A stretch of 5,132 bases of DNA from Alkalibacter sp964582705. Its GTDB lineage: Bacteria; Bacillota; Clostridia; Eubacteriales; Alkalibacteraceae. The notes below the pieces were generated by a model that saw only the letters and a list, made by a program, of their open reading frames with translations, was not told the DNA's origin and did not search any database. Location of the stretch: the NCBI GenBank assembly GCA_964582705.1, contig CAZOTE010000115.1, positions 1-5,132 of the forward strand, written 5' to 3'. Position numbers and translations under genes: made by a program. Shown here in pieces: positions 1 through 5,132 of this stretch; the first letter of the stretch is position 1; each line of letters begins with the position of its first letter.

Positions 1-81
1 TACACAAGGGTTTCCGAGCTTCATTTGCTCTCTAACTGTCAAAGACGGGATTATACAGAGAACCTTTGATTTAATCAACCC
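1..81. other. Left-edge stretch with no supported gene
   Basis: This is the region downstream of the metal ATPase stop codon. On the minus strand I see no Rho-independent terminator: the only hairpin (TTGAT/ATCAA around a 3-nt loop, 66-78) has 5-bp arms, is AT-rich and has no U-tract. On the plus strand one frame is open from base 2 to a TAA at 104-106. Its translation contains ICSLTVKDGIIQRTF followed by DLINP, which loosely recalls the start of a DnaQ-like exonuclease domain. That likeness is too weak to call a gene and is listed as a finding. Confidence 0.5.
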
Positions 82-2256
82 TTATTTTAACTTTCCTCCG
101 ACGTAAAAAATTCTGCTCACATTCAATACGGCAATCAGCGTCACTCCAACATCGGCAAATACCGCAGCCCACATACTGGCATATCCAAGGGCTCCTAGGA
201 GCATGACCACCCCTTTAATCCCAAGGGCAAAGACTATGTTTTGGACAACTATCTTGTTTGTGTACTTTGCTATTTTTATGCCTTGAACCAGCTTTTTCGG
301 ATCATCTTTCATCAACACGATATCTGAAGCCTCCACTGCCGCGTCAGAACCCAGCGAGCCCATGGATATTCCTATATCCGCCATTGCCAAGACCGGTGCA
401 TCGTTTATTCCGTCCCCCACGAAGCCTATCGTCGCATTAGACCTTTTGCCTTCCTTTAGAATCTCAAAATGTTCGACCTTCTCCTGTGGAAGAAGCTCGG
501 ATTTGACTTCGTCCATATTCAATATTCCTGCCACATAATCTGCGATGTTTTTATGATCTCCCGTAAACATAACCGTCTTTTTTATCCCCTCGAATTTGAG
601 ATCTTCAACCAGGCCAAGGCTTCCATCCTTGATCTCATCAGCAATGAGTATGTAACCTAGATATTTGCCCCCTGAGGCTACATGAACTACTGTTCCTATA
701 TCCATAAAATCCAAGTACTTTATTCCTGCATCCTCCATAAGCTTGTGGTTTCCCGCAAGAATCTCAATTCCATCATATATGACTTTGACGCCTTTGCCTC
801 CGATATCAGTGTGCTTTTCAATTTTATGGAGAGAAAGCTCATTCTTGAATTCCTTCATGATAGAAGCGCCTATGGGGTGGTTCGACATGGATTCAGCCAA
901 AGCTGCGCACTCCATCAATTCATCCTTATGCACTCCTTCAGCCAAAACGACTTGCGTTACCTGAAAGATCCCCTTCGTCAGAGTTCCCGTTTTATCAAAA
1001 ACTACTGTTTCCATGTTTTTCAAGGCTTCCAGGTACTGGCTTCCTTTAATGAGTATGCCTTCCTTTGATGCAGCTCCTATTCCGCCGAAGTAGCCCAAGG
1101 GTATGGATATCACGAGAGCGCAAGGACAGGAAATCACTAAAAATATAAGTCCTCTATGCAGCCATTCACTAAATGGGTCTCCCGTGACTATTGTGGGTAT
1201 GATGGCTATGGCAACTGCCATAGAAACTACTGCTGGAGTATAATACCTTGCAAACTTAGTAATGAATTTCTCTGTGTTTGATTTTTTTGCTCCGGCATTT
1301 TCAATGAGATCTAGAATTTTAGCCACCGCCGAATCCCTGTAAGTCTTTTTGACTACAGCCTTTACTGCCGACGTAGAATTGATGAATCCACCAAGAACTT
1401 TGTCCCCTACGCTCAGTTCTCTTGGCAGGGACTCTCCAGTCAAGGCTGAGGTGTCAAAAAGGGATCTGCCTTCATATATTTCTCCATCCACCGGCATCTT
1501 CTCACCCGGTTTTATTAATATCTCATCTCCTAAGTTCAATGACTCGGGGAATACCCTTTCAATCTTGCCATTTGAATATTTATTTGCATACATGGCTTTT
1601 AAATCCACCAACTCTTTGATTGAGCGCCTCGAGTTATCTACAGCATATGATTGAAACACTTCACCCACTTCATAGAACAGCATGACTGCCACTCCTTCAC
1701 CATATTCTCCTATAGAAAAAGCCCCAACCGTTGCAATGAACATTAAAAAATTTTCGTCAAATATTTCTCTTCTGACTATATTCCTTAATGCCGATTTGAT
1801 TACGTCAAAGCCTATCAGCACATAACCCGCCAGATACCAAAACAGCGGTGGGAGAACCGCTCCGCCAAAAAATAGAGCATAAATATAAATCGCTATTCCG
1901 GCTAAAAGCCTGTAATTTGTAAAGAAATAAGGCACGATTCCCTTTTTTTCTATTTTGCTATTCTCTCTCTTTTCATTCGATATATCACAAACCTCATCTG
2001 ATGTGAGGTTTAAGTGGATTTCTTCCTCATCCCTGTCTTTGATCCTTACGTTAACATGAGGTTCCAGTTTATTTACTATTTTTTTAATCTGGCTTATTAT
2101 GTTTTCTTTAAGCTTTTCATCTTCAAACTCGATTTCCATAGTGCTGCTTACAAAGTTTAAGTTAGCGCTCTTAACCCCTGAAATCTTGTTAGTGCGTTCT
2201 TCTATTTTACCTGCACAGCTGGTGCAGTTGAGACCTTCCAGTATTATCTTAAACAT
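82..2256 (-). CDS. cadA: P1B-2-type heavy-metal exporting ATPase (Zn2+/Cd2+/Pb2+)
   Basis: Membrane pump that uses ATP to expel divalent soft metals (Zn2+, Cd2+, Pb2+) from the cytoplasm. It is 724 residues from the chosen start, a normal length for CadA/ZntA. In order: one HMA metal-binding domain with CTSC (residues 11-14); a charged linker (about 70-110); a membrane block (about 115-205); an actuator loop with TGES (273-276); a membrane pair with the metal-site CPC (377-379); the phosphorylation motif DKTGT (catalytic Asp421); the nucleotide-binding His-Pro pair (460-461); the hinge GDGINDAP (614-621); and the final membrane pair. In that last pair Lys681 and Asp702, the latter in a DVG context, match the P1B-2 signature and argue against a copper pump. 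The frame can be extended to an ATG at 2268, but that start has no Shine-Dalgarno. The ATG at 2256 has GGAGG 5 nt upstream, so I use it. It overlaps the sensor gene by 8 nt, which suggests translational coupling. Which metal is the main substrate cannot be read from sequence alone. Confidence 0.95.
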   Translation of the reverse strand: MFKIILEGLNCTSCAGKIEERTNKISGVKSANLNFVSSTMEIEFEDEKLKENIISQIKKIVNKLEPHVNVRIKDRDEEEIHLNLTSDEVCDISNEKRENSKIEKKGIVPYFFTNYRLLAGIAIYIYALFFGGAVLPPLFWYLAGYVLIGFDVIKSALRNIVRREIFDENFLMFIATVGAFSIGEYGEGVAVMLFYEVGEVFQSYAVDNSRRSIKELVDLKAMYANKYSNGKIERVFPESLNLGDEILIKPGEKMPVDGEIYEGRSLFDTSALTGESLPRELSVGDKVLGGFINSTSAVKAVVKKTYRDSAVAKILDLIENAGAKKSNTEKFITKFARYYTPAVVSMAVAIAIIPTIVTGDPFSEWLHRGLIFLVISCPCALVISIPLGYFGGIGAASKEGILIKGSQYLEALKNMETVVFDKTGTLTKGIFQVTQVVLAEGVHKDELMECAALAESMSNHPIGASIMKEFKNELSLHKIEKHTDIGGKGVKVIYDGIEILAGNHKLMEDAGIKYLDFMDIGTVVHVASGGKYLGYILIADEIKDGSLGLVEDLKFEGIKKTVMFTGDHKNIADYVAGILNMDEVKSELLPQEKVEHFEILKEGKRSNATIGFVGDGINDAPVLAMADIGISMGSLGSDAAVEASDIVLMKDDPKKLVQGIKIAKYTNKIVVQNIVFALGIKGVVMLLGALGYASMWAAVFADVGVTLIAVLNVSRIFYVGGKLK

Positions 2257-2563
2257 GTGATCCTCCATTTTTTTTATGTTCTACATGTTCTCTGGCTACT
2301 TCCAAAATGACTTTTATATGCTCATCATCTAAAGAATAATACATCTTTTTGCCTTCCCGCCTGGCTTTTACCAATCCGCTGGCTTTAAGCAATCTCAGTT
2401 GATGGCTTATTGCAGACTGGCTTACCTCAGTCAGATCCGTGAGACATTGAACGCAAAGTTCTTCTTTGAGCAAGGTGACAAGTATCTGCATCCTGGTAAA
2501 GTCGCCGAACACTTTAAAAAAATCCGCCATCTCCGTTATTTCTCTTGATTTTAGATCATCCAT
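2249..2563 (-). CDS. cadC: ArsR/SmtB-family metal-responsive repressor
   Basis: Small dimeric winged-helix repressor that should bind the operator just upstream and release on metal binding. From the chosen ATG it is 104 residues. The core has the helix-turn-helix SQSAISHQLRLLKASGLV (48-65) and the wing REGKKMYYSL (69-78). The C-terminal alpha-5 metal site is complete: Asp80, His82, His93 and His96, with exactly the spacing of the CzrA site (D-x-H, then H-x-x-H eleven residues later). This supports Zn2+ sensing. The alpha-3 segment reads ELCVQC, giving Cys37 and Cys40 in a CxxC arrangement where CadC has CxC; the N-terminal cysteines of CadC are absent. The frame could start at a GTG (2581), but GGGAGG sits 7 nt before the ATG at 2563, and the longer start would fall inside the operator. 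First gene of the operon with the exporter. The symbol cadC is given for context; a czrA/smtB-like name would suit the metal site equally well. Confidence 0.93.
   Translation of the reverse strand: MDDLKSREITEMADFFKVFGDFTRMQILVTLLKEELCVQCLTDLTEVSQSAISHQLRLLKASGLVKARREGKKMYYSLDDEHIKVILEVAREHVEHKKNGGSHV
2262..2266 (-). promoter_or_regulatory. Ribosome binding site that sets the ATPase start
   Basis: GGAGG on the minus strand lies 5 nt before the ATG at 2256 and inside the 3' end of the sensor gene. In the longer frame it would be codons 1-2 (ATG GAG GAT). The sequence before that upstream ATG is almost pure A and has no Shine-Dalgarno, so the shorter start is favoured. Confidence 0.8.
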
Positions 2564-2570
2564 CGATATC

Positions 2571-2576
2571 CCTCCC
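2571..2576 (-). promoter_or_regulatory. Ribosome binding site that sets the sensor start
   Basis: GGGAGG on the minus strand lies 7 nt before the ATG at 2563. It falls within the possible GTG-started extension, which therefore is very probably not translated. Confidence 0.8.
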
Positions 2577-2602
2577 AACACATGAACACGTGTTCATATG
2601 TT
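2577..2602 (-). promoter_or_regulatory. 12-2-12 inverted repeat: ArsR/SmtB-type operator
   Basis: Two 12-nt arms, AACACATGAACA and TGTTCATATGTT, flank a 2-nt centre (CG). They pair at 11 of 12 positions, and the central 16 bp (2582-2597) form a perfect palindrome. The 12-2-12 layout with a TGAACA...TGTTCA core is the known operator form for SmtB/CzrA-type repressors. It begins 1 bp past the -10 box of the operon promoter and covers the expected transcription start, so bound repressor should block polymerase or promoter opening. Autoregulation of the sensor-exporter operon is inferred from this placement. Confidence 0.88.
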
Positions 2603-2603
2603 T

Positions 2604-2632
2604 ATTATAATGTCCCCAATAAAAAGTGTCAA
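2604..2632 (-). promoter_or_regulatory. Exact-consensus sigma-A promoter of the metal operon
   Basis: On the minus strand TTGACA (2632 to 2627) is followed by a 17-bp spacer and TATAAT (2609 to 2604). Both hexamers and the spacer match the consensus perfectly. Transcription would start near 2596-2598, inside the operator, leaving a leader of about 33 nt before the sensor ATG. Such a strong promoter makes sense if it is normally held off by a tightly binding repressor. Confidence 0.88.
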
Positions 2633-2674
2633 CGGGTATTTGCGGCTATGAAAAAAATTAAACTTGAGATAAAA

Positions 2675-2680
2675 TATAAT
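2675..2680 (+). promoter_or_regulatory. Probable -10 box for ung
   Basis: TATAAT lies 24 nt before the ung start codon. The place for a -35 box at 17-bp spacing is a run of A (2651-2657) with no match to TTGACA, and there is no extended -10 TG. Promoter assignment is therefore tentative. It is divergent from the metal-operon promoter, with about 90 bp between the two likely start points, so the metal repressor is not expected to control it directly. Confidence 0.4.
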
Positions 2681-2703
2681 CATAGATCTGAAAGGAGCAA
2701 AGT

Positions 2704-3381
2704 ATGACTGTTAAATTAAAAAACGATTGGAATGAAAAACTTAATGATGAGTTTCAGAAAGATTATTACAAGCACATGCGGGCTTTTTTAAAGCAGGAAT
2801 ACTATGCTTACACCGTTTATCCCCCTATGGAAGATATATTTAATGCTCTGAATTACACTTCATACAGAGATACTAAGGTGCTGATTCTGGGCCAGGATCC
2901 ATACCACGGACCCGACCAGGCCCATGGGCTATGTTTTTCAGTAACCCCTAAAACGCCTGTGCCTCCCTCTTTGCAAAATATATATAAAGAGCTTAAAAGC
3001 GACTTAGGTCTTAAGATTCCAAACAACGGTTATTTAAAAAAATGGGCGTTTCAAGGCGTGCTACTCTTAAACGCCGTTCTTACAGTCAGAGCCGGAATGG
3101 CCGGTTCTCACAGCAAGATAGGATGGCATGAATTTACCGACCGCATAATATCTTTGCTAAATGAAAAGCATGAGCCTGTGGTCTTCATTCTATGGGGAAA
3201 GTACGCTCAGTCAAAGGAACATCTAATAACAAACAAGCGTCATCTCGTAATAAAGTCTCCGCATCCCAGCCCTTTATCCGCCAATAGAGGATTTTTCGGA
3301 AGCCGGCCTTTTTCAAGAACAAATAATTTTTTCTCAAGTCATGGGCTAAAAGAAATCGACTGGCAAATCGAGGATATATGA
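2704..3381 (+). CDS. ung: Uracil-DNA glycosylase, family 1
   Basis: Cytoplasmic base-excision repair enzyme that cuts uracil from DNA, after cytosine deamination or dUMP misincorporation, leaving an abasic site. It is 225 residues, the normal full length for bacterial Ung. Visible motifs: the water-activating loop GQDPYHG (63-69) with catalytic Asp65; the uracil-recognition strand GVLLLNAVLTV with Asn123; and the minor-groove intercalation loop HPSPLSA (187-193) with His187. Asn123 and His187 fall at the same numbers as in the E. coli enzyme, and all key residues are present. The ATG at 2704 has AGGAG (2693-2697) 6 nt upstream, so the start is secure. It faces away from the metal operon and is followed after 105 nt by fbp in the same direction, with no visible terminator between, so some read-through into fbp is possible. 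Confidence 0.98.
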   Translation: MTVKLKNDWNEKLNDEFQKDYYKHMRAFLKQEYYAYTVYPPMEDIFNALNYTSYRDTKVLILGQDPYHGPDQAHGLCFSVTPKTPVPPSLQNIYKELKSDLGLKIPNNGYLKKWAFQGVLLLNAVLTVRAGMAGSHSKIGWHEFTDRIISLLNEKHEPVVFILWGKYAQSKEHLITNKRHLVIKSPHPSPLSANRGFFGSRPFSRTNNFFSSHGLKEIDWQIEDI

Positions 3382-3450
3382 TATCACAAAAATTGATATC
3401 ACGCATCATTAATAGTATATAATTGATTTCAGTGACATATTATAGTATTA
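3379..3450 (+). repeat. Phased short repeats around the ung-fbp junction
   Basis: The palindromic 8-mer TGATATCA occurs at 3379-3386 (starting on the ung stop codon) and 3394-3401, with a one-mismatch copy TGATTTCA at 3424-3431. The copies are 15 and 30 nt apart. The stretches 3391-3420 and 3421-3450 also align as a degenerate 30-bp direct repeat (19 of 30 identical), with two shared blocks: AATTGATxTCA and ATAGTAT. This may be a duplicated promoter module or a set of regulator sites; neither can be shown here. Confidence 0.45.
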
Positions 3451-3451
3451 T
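3393..3451 (+). promoter_or_regulatory. Putative tandem promoters for fbp
   Basis: Two candidates. The downstream one is better spaced: TTGATT (3423-3428), a 17-bp spacer and TATTAT (3446-3451). The upstream one has TTGATA (3393-3398) and a perfect TATAAT (3418-3423), but its 19-bp spacer is long. Each lies in one half of the 30-bp repeat. The region is so AT-rich that chance -10 matches are likely, so confidence is moderate. Confidence 0.45.
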
Positions 3452-3466
3452 ATTACTTATACTATA
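3441..3466 (+). repeat. Inverted repeat upstream of fbp
   Basis: Arms TATAGTAT (3441-3448) and ATACTATA (3459-3466) pair perfectly over 8 bp with a 10-nt gap. The repeat overlaps the -10 box of the downstream promoter candidate and the expected start point, which is a typical operator position. It is not a terminator: the arms are nearly all A/T and no U-tract follows. In AT-rich DNA such a repeat could also arise by chance. Confidence 0.35.
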
Positions 3467-3474
3467 CACCGATC

Positions 3475-3480
3475 GGAGGG
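3475..3480 (+). promoter_or_regulatory. Strong ribosome binding site for the TTG start of fbp
   Basis: GGAGGG lies 6 nt before TTG. The strong Shine-Dalgarno and ideal spacing decide in favour of this non-ATG start; the protein then begins MKSFKESQLIENKEYLELL, which suits the N-terminus of the family. Confidence 0.85.
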
Positions 3481-3486
3481 AATCCC

Positions 3487-5132
3487 TTGAAGAGCTTTAA
3501 AGAATCCCAATTAATCGAAAACAAAGAGTATCTGGAGCTTCTTTCAGAGAAATTTTCAAACATTTCATCTACAGCTTCCGAAGTCGTAAACTTAAAGGCA
3601 ATACTCAATCTGCCGAAAGGCACGGAACACTTTTTGACCGATCTGCATGGGGAGCATATCGCTTTTAATCATGTGATGAGAAACGCCTCAGGCGTAGTCC
3701 GGCGAAAGATCAACGATGTGATGGGAAAAACTCTTTCCCAAAAAGACATTACCGAACTGGCAACTCTGATTTATTATCCGGAAGAAAAGCTTCAACTTGT
3801 CAAAAGAACCAACTCGGATTTAACCGACTGGTATAAAGTGACTATTTACAGACTCATTCAGGTCTGTCGGGATGCTTCGTCAAAATACACCCGCTCCAAA
3901 GTAAGAAAAGCCCTTCCCAAAGACTTCGCTTATATGATGGAAGAACTTTTACACGAAGACGAGGAAAGGTTTAATAAAAAGGAGTACTACAATAAAATCA
4001 TCGATACCATCGTCGAGCTTGAAAGTGCTGACCAATTTATTACTCAGATTTCAGCCGTGATACAGAGGCTGACTATCGATCATCTGCATATACTGGGCGA
4101 TGTTTATGACAGGGGTTCTGGTGCCCATTTTATTATGGACACACTCGTAAAACATCATTCCGTTGATATGCAGTGGGGAAACCACGACATATTGTGGATG
4201 GGCGCTGCCGCAGGTGATACTGCCTGCATATCAAATGCCGTCAGGATCTGCTTGAGGTATGCCAACATGGACATACTGGAGGAGGGCTACGGAATAAACA
4301 TGCTCCCACTGGCCACCTTTGCCATGAGGGCATACAAGGATGACCCTTGTAAAAAATTCATGCCCAAGCTACCTCCAAACGAGATTTTATCTGATAACGA
4401 CAGAAATCTTCTAGCCAAAATGCACAAAGCAATCGCGATGATCCAGTTCAAACTCGAGCACCAGATAGTAGAAAAAAACCCGGATTTTTTGATGGACCAT
4501 CGTCTCCTTCTCGACAAGGTGGACTACCAGACCCACAAGATCAACATCGACGAGGAAACGTACAAATTAAATACCACTCATTTTCCCACCATAAATCCTG
4601 AGAAGCCTTGGGAGTTGACGGATGATGAGAAAGTCGTTATAGACAAGCTCCAAACCTCTTTTCTTACAAGCGAAAAGCTACAGACCCATATAAGGTTTAT
4701 GTATTCCAAAGGAAGCATCTATTTGAAACACAACGGAAATCTTCTTTTCCACGCGTCAATACCCATGAACGAAGACGGCAGCTTTAAGAGTATCAATCTA
4801 TACGGAGAAAAAAATTCTGGTAAAGCGCTGATGGATAAAATGGATCTATGGGCAAGGGAGAGCTATTTCAGCAGGGGCAACAAAACCTCCGGCACTGATT
4901 TTTTATGGTACCTCTGGTGCAACGAAAATTCTCCCCTGTTTGGCAAGGATAAAATGGCCACCTTTGAGCGTTACTTCATAGATGATAAAAAAGCTCATAA
5001 GGAAAACTATGCTCCTTATTTTATAATGGTGGCAGATGAAAAGATAGCCTTGCAGGTATTGACTGAATTCGGCTTGGATCCCAAAGAAAGTCATATTATT
5101 AACGGTCATGTTCCAGTAAAAACAGGCGCAGG
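3487..5132 (+). CDS. fbp: Fructose-1,6-bisphosphatase class III (3' end cut off)
   Basis: Cytoplasmic metal-dependent phosphatase that converts fructose 1,6-bisphosphate to fructose 6-phosphate in gluconeogenesis. This Bacillota-type enzyme is unrelated in sequence to class I and II FBPases. 548 codons are open to the window edge; family members run to about 640-670 residues, so roughly the last 100-120 are missing. The metallophosphatase motifs are all visible: DLHGEH (52-57), GDVYDRG (204-210), GNHD (231-234), the histidine in LLFHASIP (His422) and NGHVPVK (539-545). HFPT (365-368) is another recognisable segment. A long helical insert separates the first two motifs. The start is TTG at 3487, preceded at 6 nt by GGAGGG (3475-3480); there is no ATG nearby in frame, so searches limited to ATG/GTG starts with a stop would miss or shorten the gene. 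The B. subtilis enzyme is known to be activated by phosphoenolpyruvate and inhibited by AMP; whether this one is cannot be seen. Confidence 0.96.
   Translation, partial: MKSFKESQLIENKEYLELLSEKFSNISSTASEVVNLKAILNLPKGTEHFLTDLHGEHIAFNHVMRNASGVVRRKINDVMGKTLSQKDITELATLIYYPEEKLQLVKRTNSDLTDWYKVTIYRLIQVCRDASSKYTRSKVRKALPKDFAYMMEELLHEDEERFNKKEYYNKIIDTIVELESADQFITQISAVIQRLTIDHLHILGDVYDRGSGAHFIMDTLVKHHSVDMQWGNHDILWMGAAAGDTACISNAVRICLRYANMDILEEGYGINMLPLATFAMRAYKDDPCKKFMPKLPPNEILSDNDRNLLAKMHKAIAMIQFKLEHQIVEKNPDFLMDHRLLLDKVDYQTHKINIDEETYKLNTTHFPTINPEKPWELTDDEKVVIDKLQTSFLTSEKLQTHIRFMYSKGSIYLKHNGNLLFHASIPMNEDGSFKSINLYGEKNSGKALMDKMDLWARESYFSRGNKTSGTDFLWYLWCNENSPLFGKDKMATFERYFIDDKKAHKENYAPYFIMVADEKIALQVLTEFGLDPKESHIINGHVPVKTGA

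Noticed and set aside
37..42. TTGACA on the minus strand near the left edge as a promoter -35 box
   Set aside because: The sequence 17 bp downstream (positions 14-19) has no resemblance to TATAAT.
66..78. TTGAT/ATCAA hairpin just after the ATPase stop as a terminator
   Set aside because: Only 5 AT-rich base pairs and no following U-tract on the minus strand; too weak for an intrinsic terminator.
258..1654. Several plus-strand open frames of about 60-130 codons inside the metal ATPase gene
   Set aside because: They lie antisense to a strongly supported P-type ATPase coding frame, have no convincing ribosome binding sites, and their translations look like antisense by-products of low complexity.
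3185..3409. Minus-strand open frame overlapping the 3' half of ung
   Set aside because: It is antisense to conserved Ung motifs, including the HPSPLSA loop, and resembles no known protein.
3382..3486. Intrinsic terminator between ung and fbp
   Set aside because: The only dyads are AT-rich (TGATATCA palindromes and the TATAGTAT repeat), without a GC-rich stem or U-tract.
4287..5109. Two minus-strand open frames (4287-4517 and 4903-5109) inside fbp
   Set aside because: They are antisense to the continuous, motif-bearing fbp frame; chance frames are sufficient to explain them.
1..5132. Mobile elements, CRISPR arrays, tRNA or rRNA genes, riboswitches
   Set aside because: I saw no transposase or integrase motifs, regular spacer-repeat arrays, tRNA-like cloverleaf or rRNA sequence, and leaders are too short for a riboswitch.

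Overview
The window looks like chromosomal DNA of a low-GC Gram-positive bacterium (Bacillota, probably a Clostridia-type anaerobe). The evidence is the AT-rich sequence, strong GGAGG-type ribosome binding sites, a TTG start, sigma-A-type promoters, and a class III fructose-1,6-bisphosphatase, a form typical of Bacilli and Clostridia. I see no mobile element, CRISPR array, tRNA or rRNA.

Layout. (1) Positions 1-81 hold no supportable gene. One open frame enters from the left edge on the + strand and stops at 106; it might be a gene remnant. (2) Positions 82-2563 on the minus strand hold a two-gene metal-resistance operon: an ArsR/SmtB-family metal sensor (2249-2563), then a P1B-2-type Zn2+/Cd2+/Pb2+ exporting ATPase (82-2256). 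The two genes overlap by 8 nt. For both, the Shine-Dalgarno sequence points to a start a little downstream of the longest possible reading frame. (3) Positions 2564-2703 are a divergent intergenic region. It carries an exact-consensus promoter for the metal operon (TTGACA, 17 bp, TATAAT) next to a 12-2-12 inverted repeat that is a near-ideal SmtB/CzrA-type operator, and a weaker promoter for the gene facing the other way. (4) Positions 2704-3381 on the plus strand hold a complete family 1 uracil-DNA glycosylase (ung). (5) Positions 3382-3486 are an AT-rich spacer with promoter-like elements arranged as a degenerate 30-bp repeat, plus an inverted repeat. (6) From 3487 to the right edge, on the plus strand, is a class III fructose-1,6-bisphosphatase (fbp) that starts with TTG and is cut off by the window end.

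How they work together. The sensor should sit on the operator and block the very strong promoter when metal is low. When Zn2+, Cd2+ or Pb2+ is in excess it should release, so that sensor and exporter are made together. The sensor keeps the full alpha-5 metal-site residues. It also has two cysteines in the alpha-3 region, but spaced differently from CadC. ung (removal of uracil from DNA) and fbp (gluconeogenesis) are housekeeping genes with no evident functional link to the metal operon. They share a direction, and no intrinsic terminator is visible between them.

Overall this is an ordinary region. I found no convincing new biological system. The points most worth a second look are the sensor's cysteine arrangement, the phased repeats ahead of fbp, and the possible gene remnant at the left edge.
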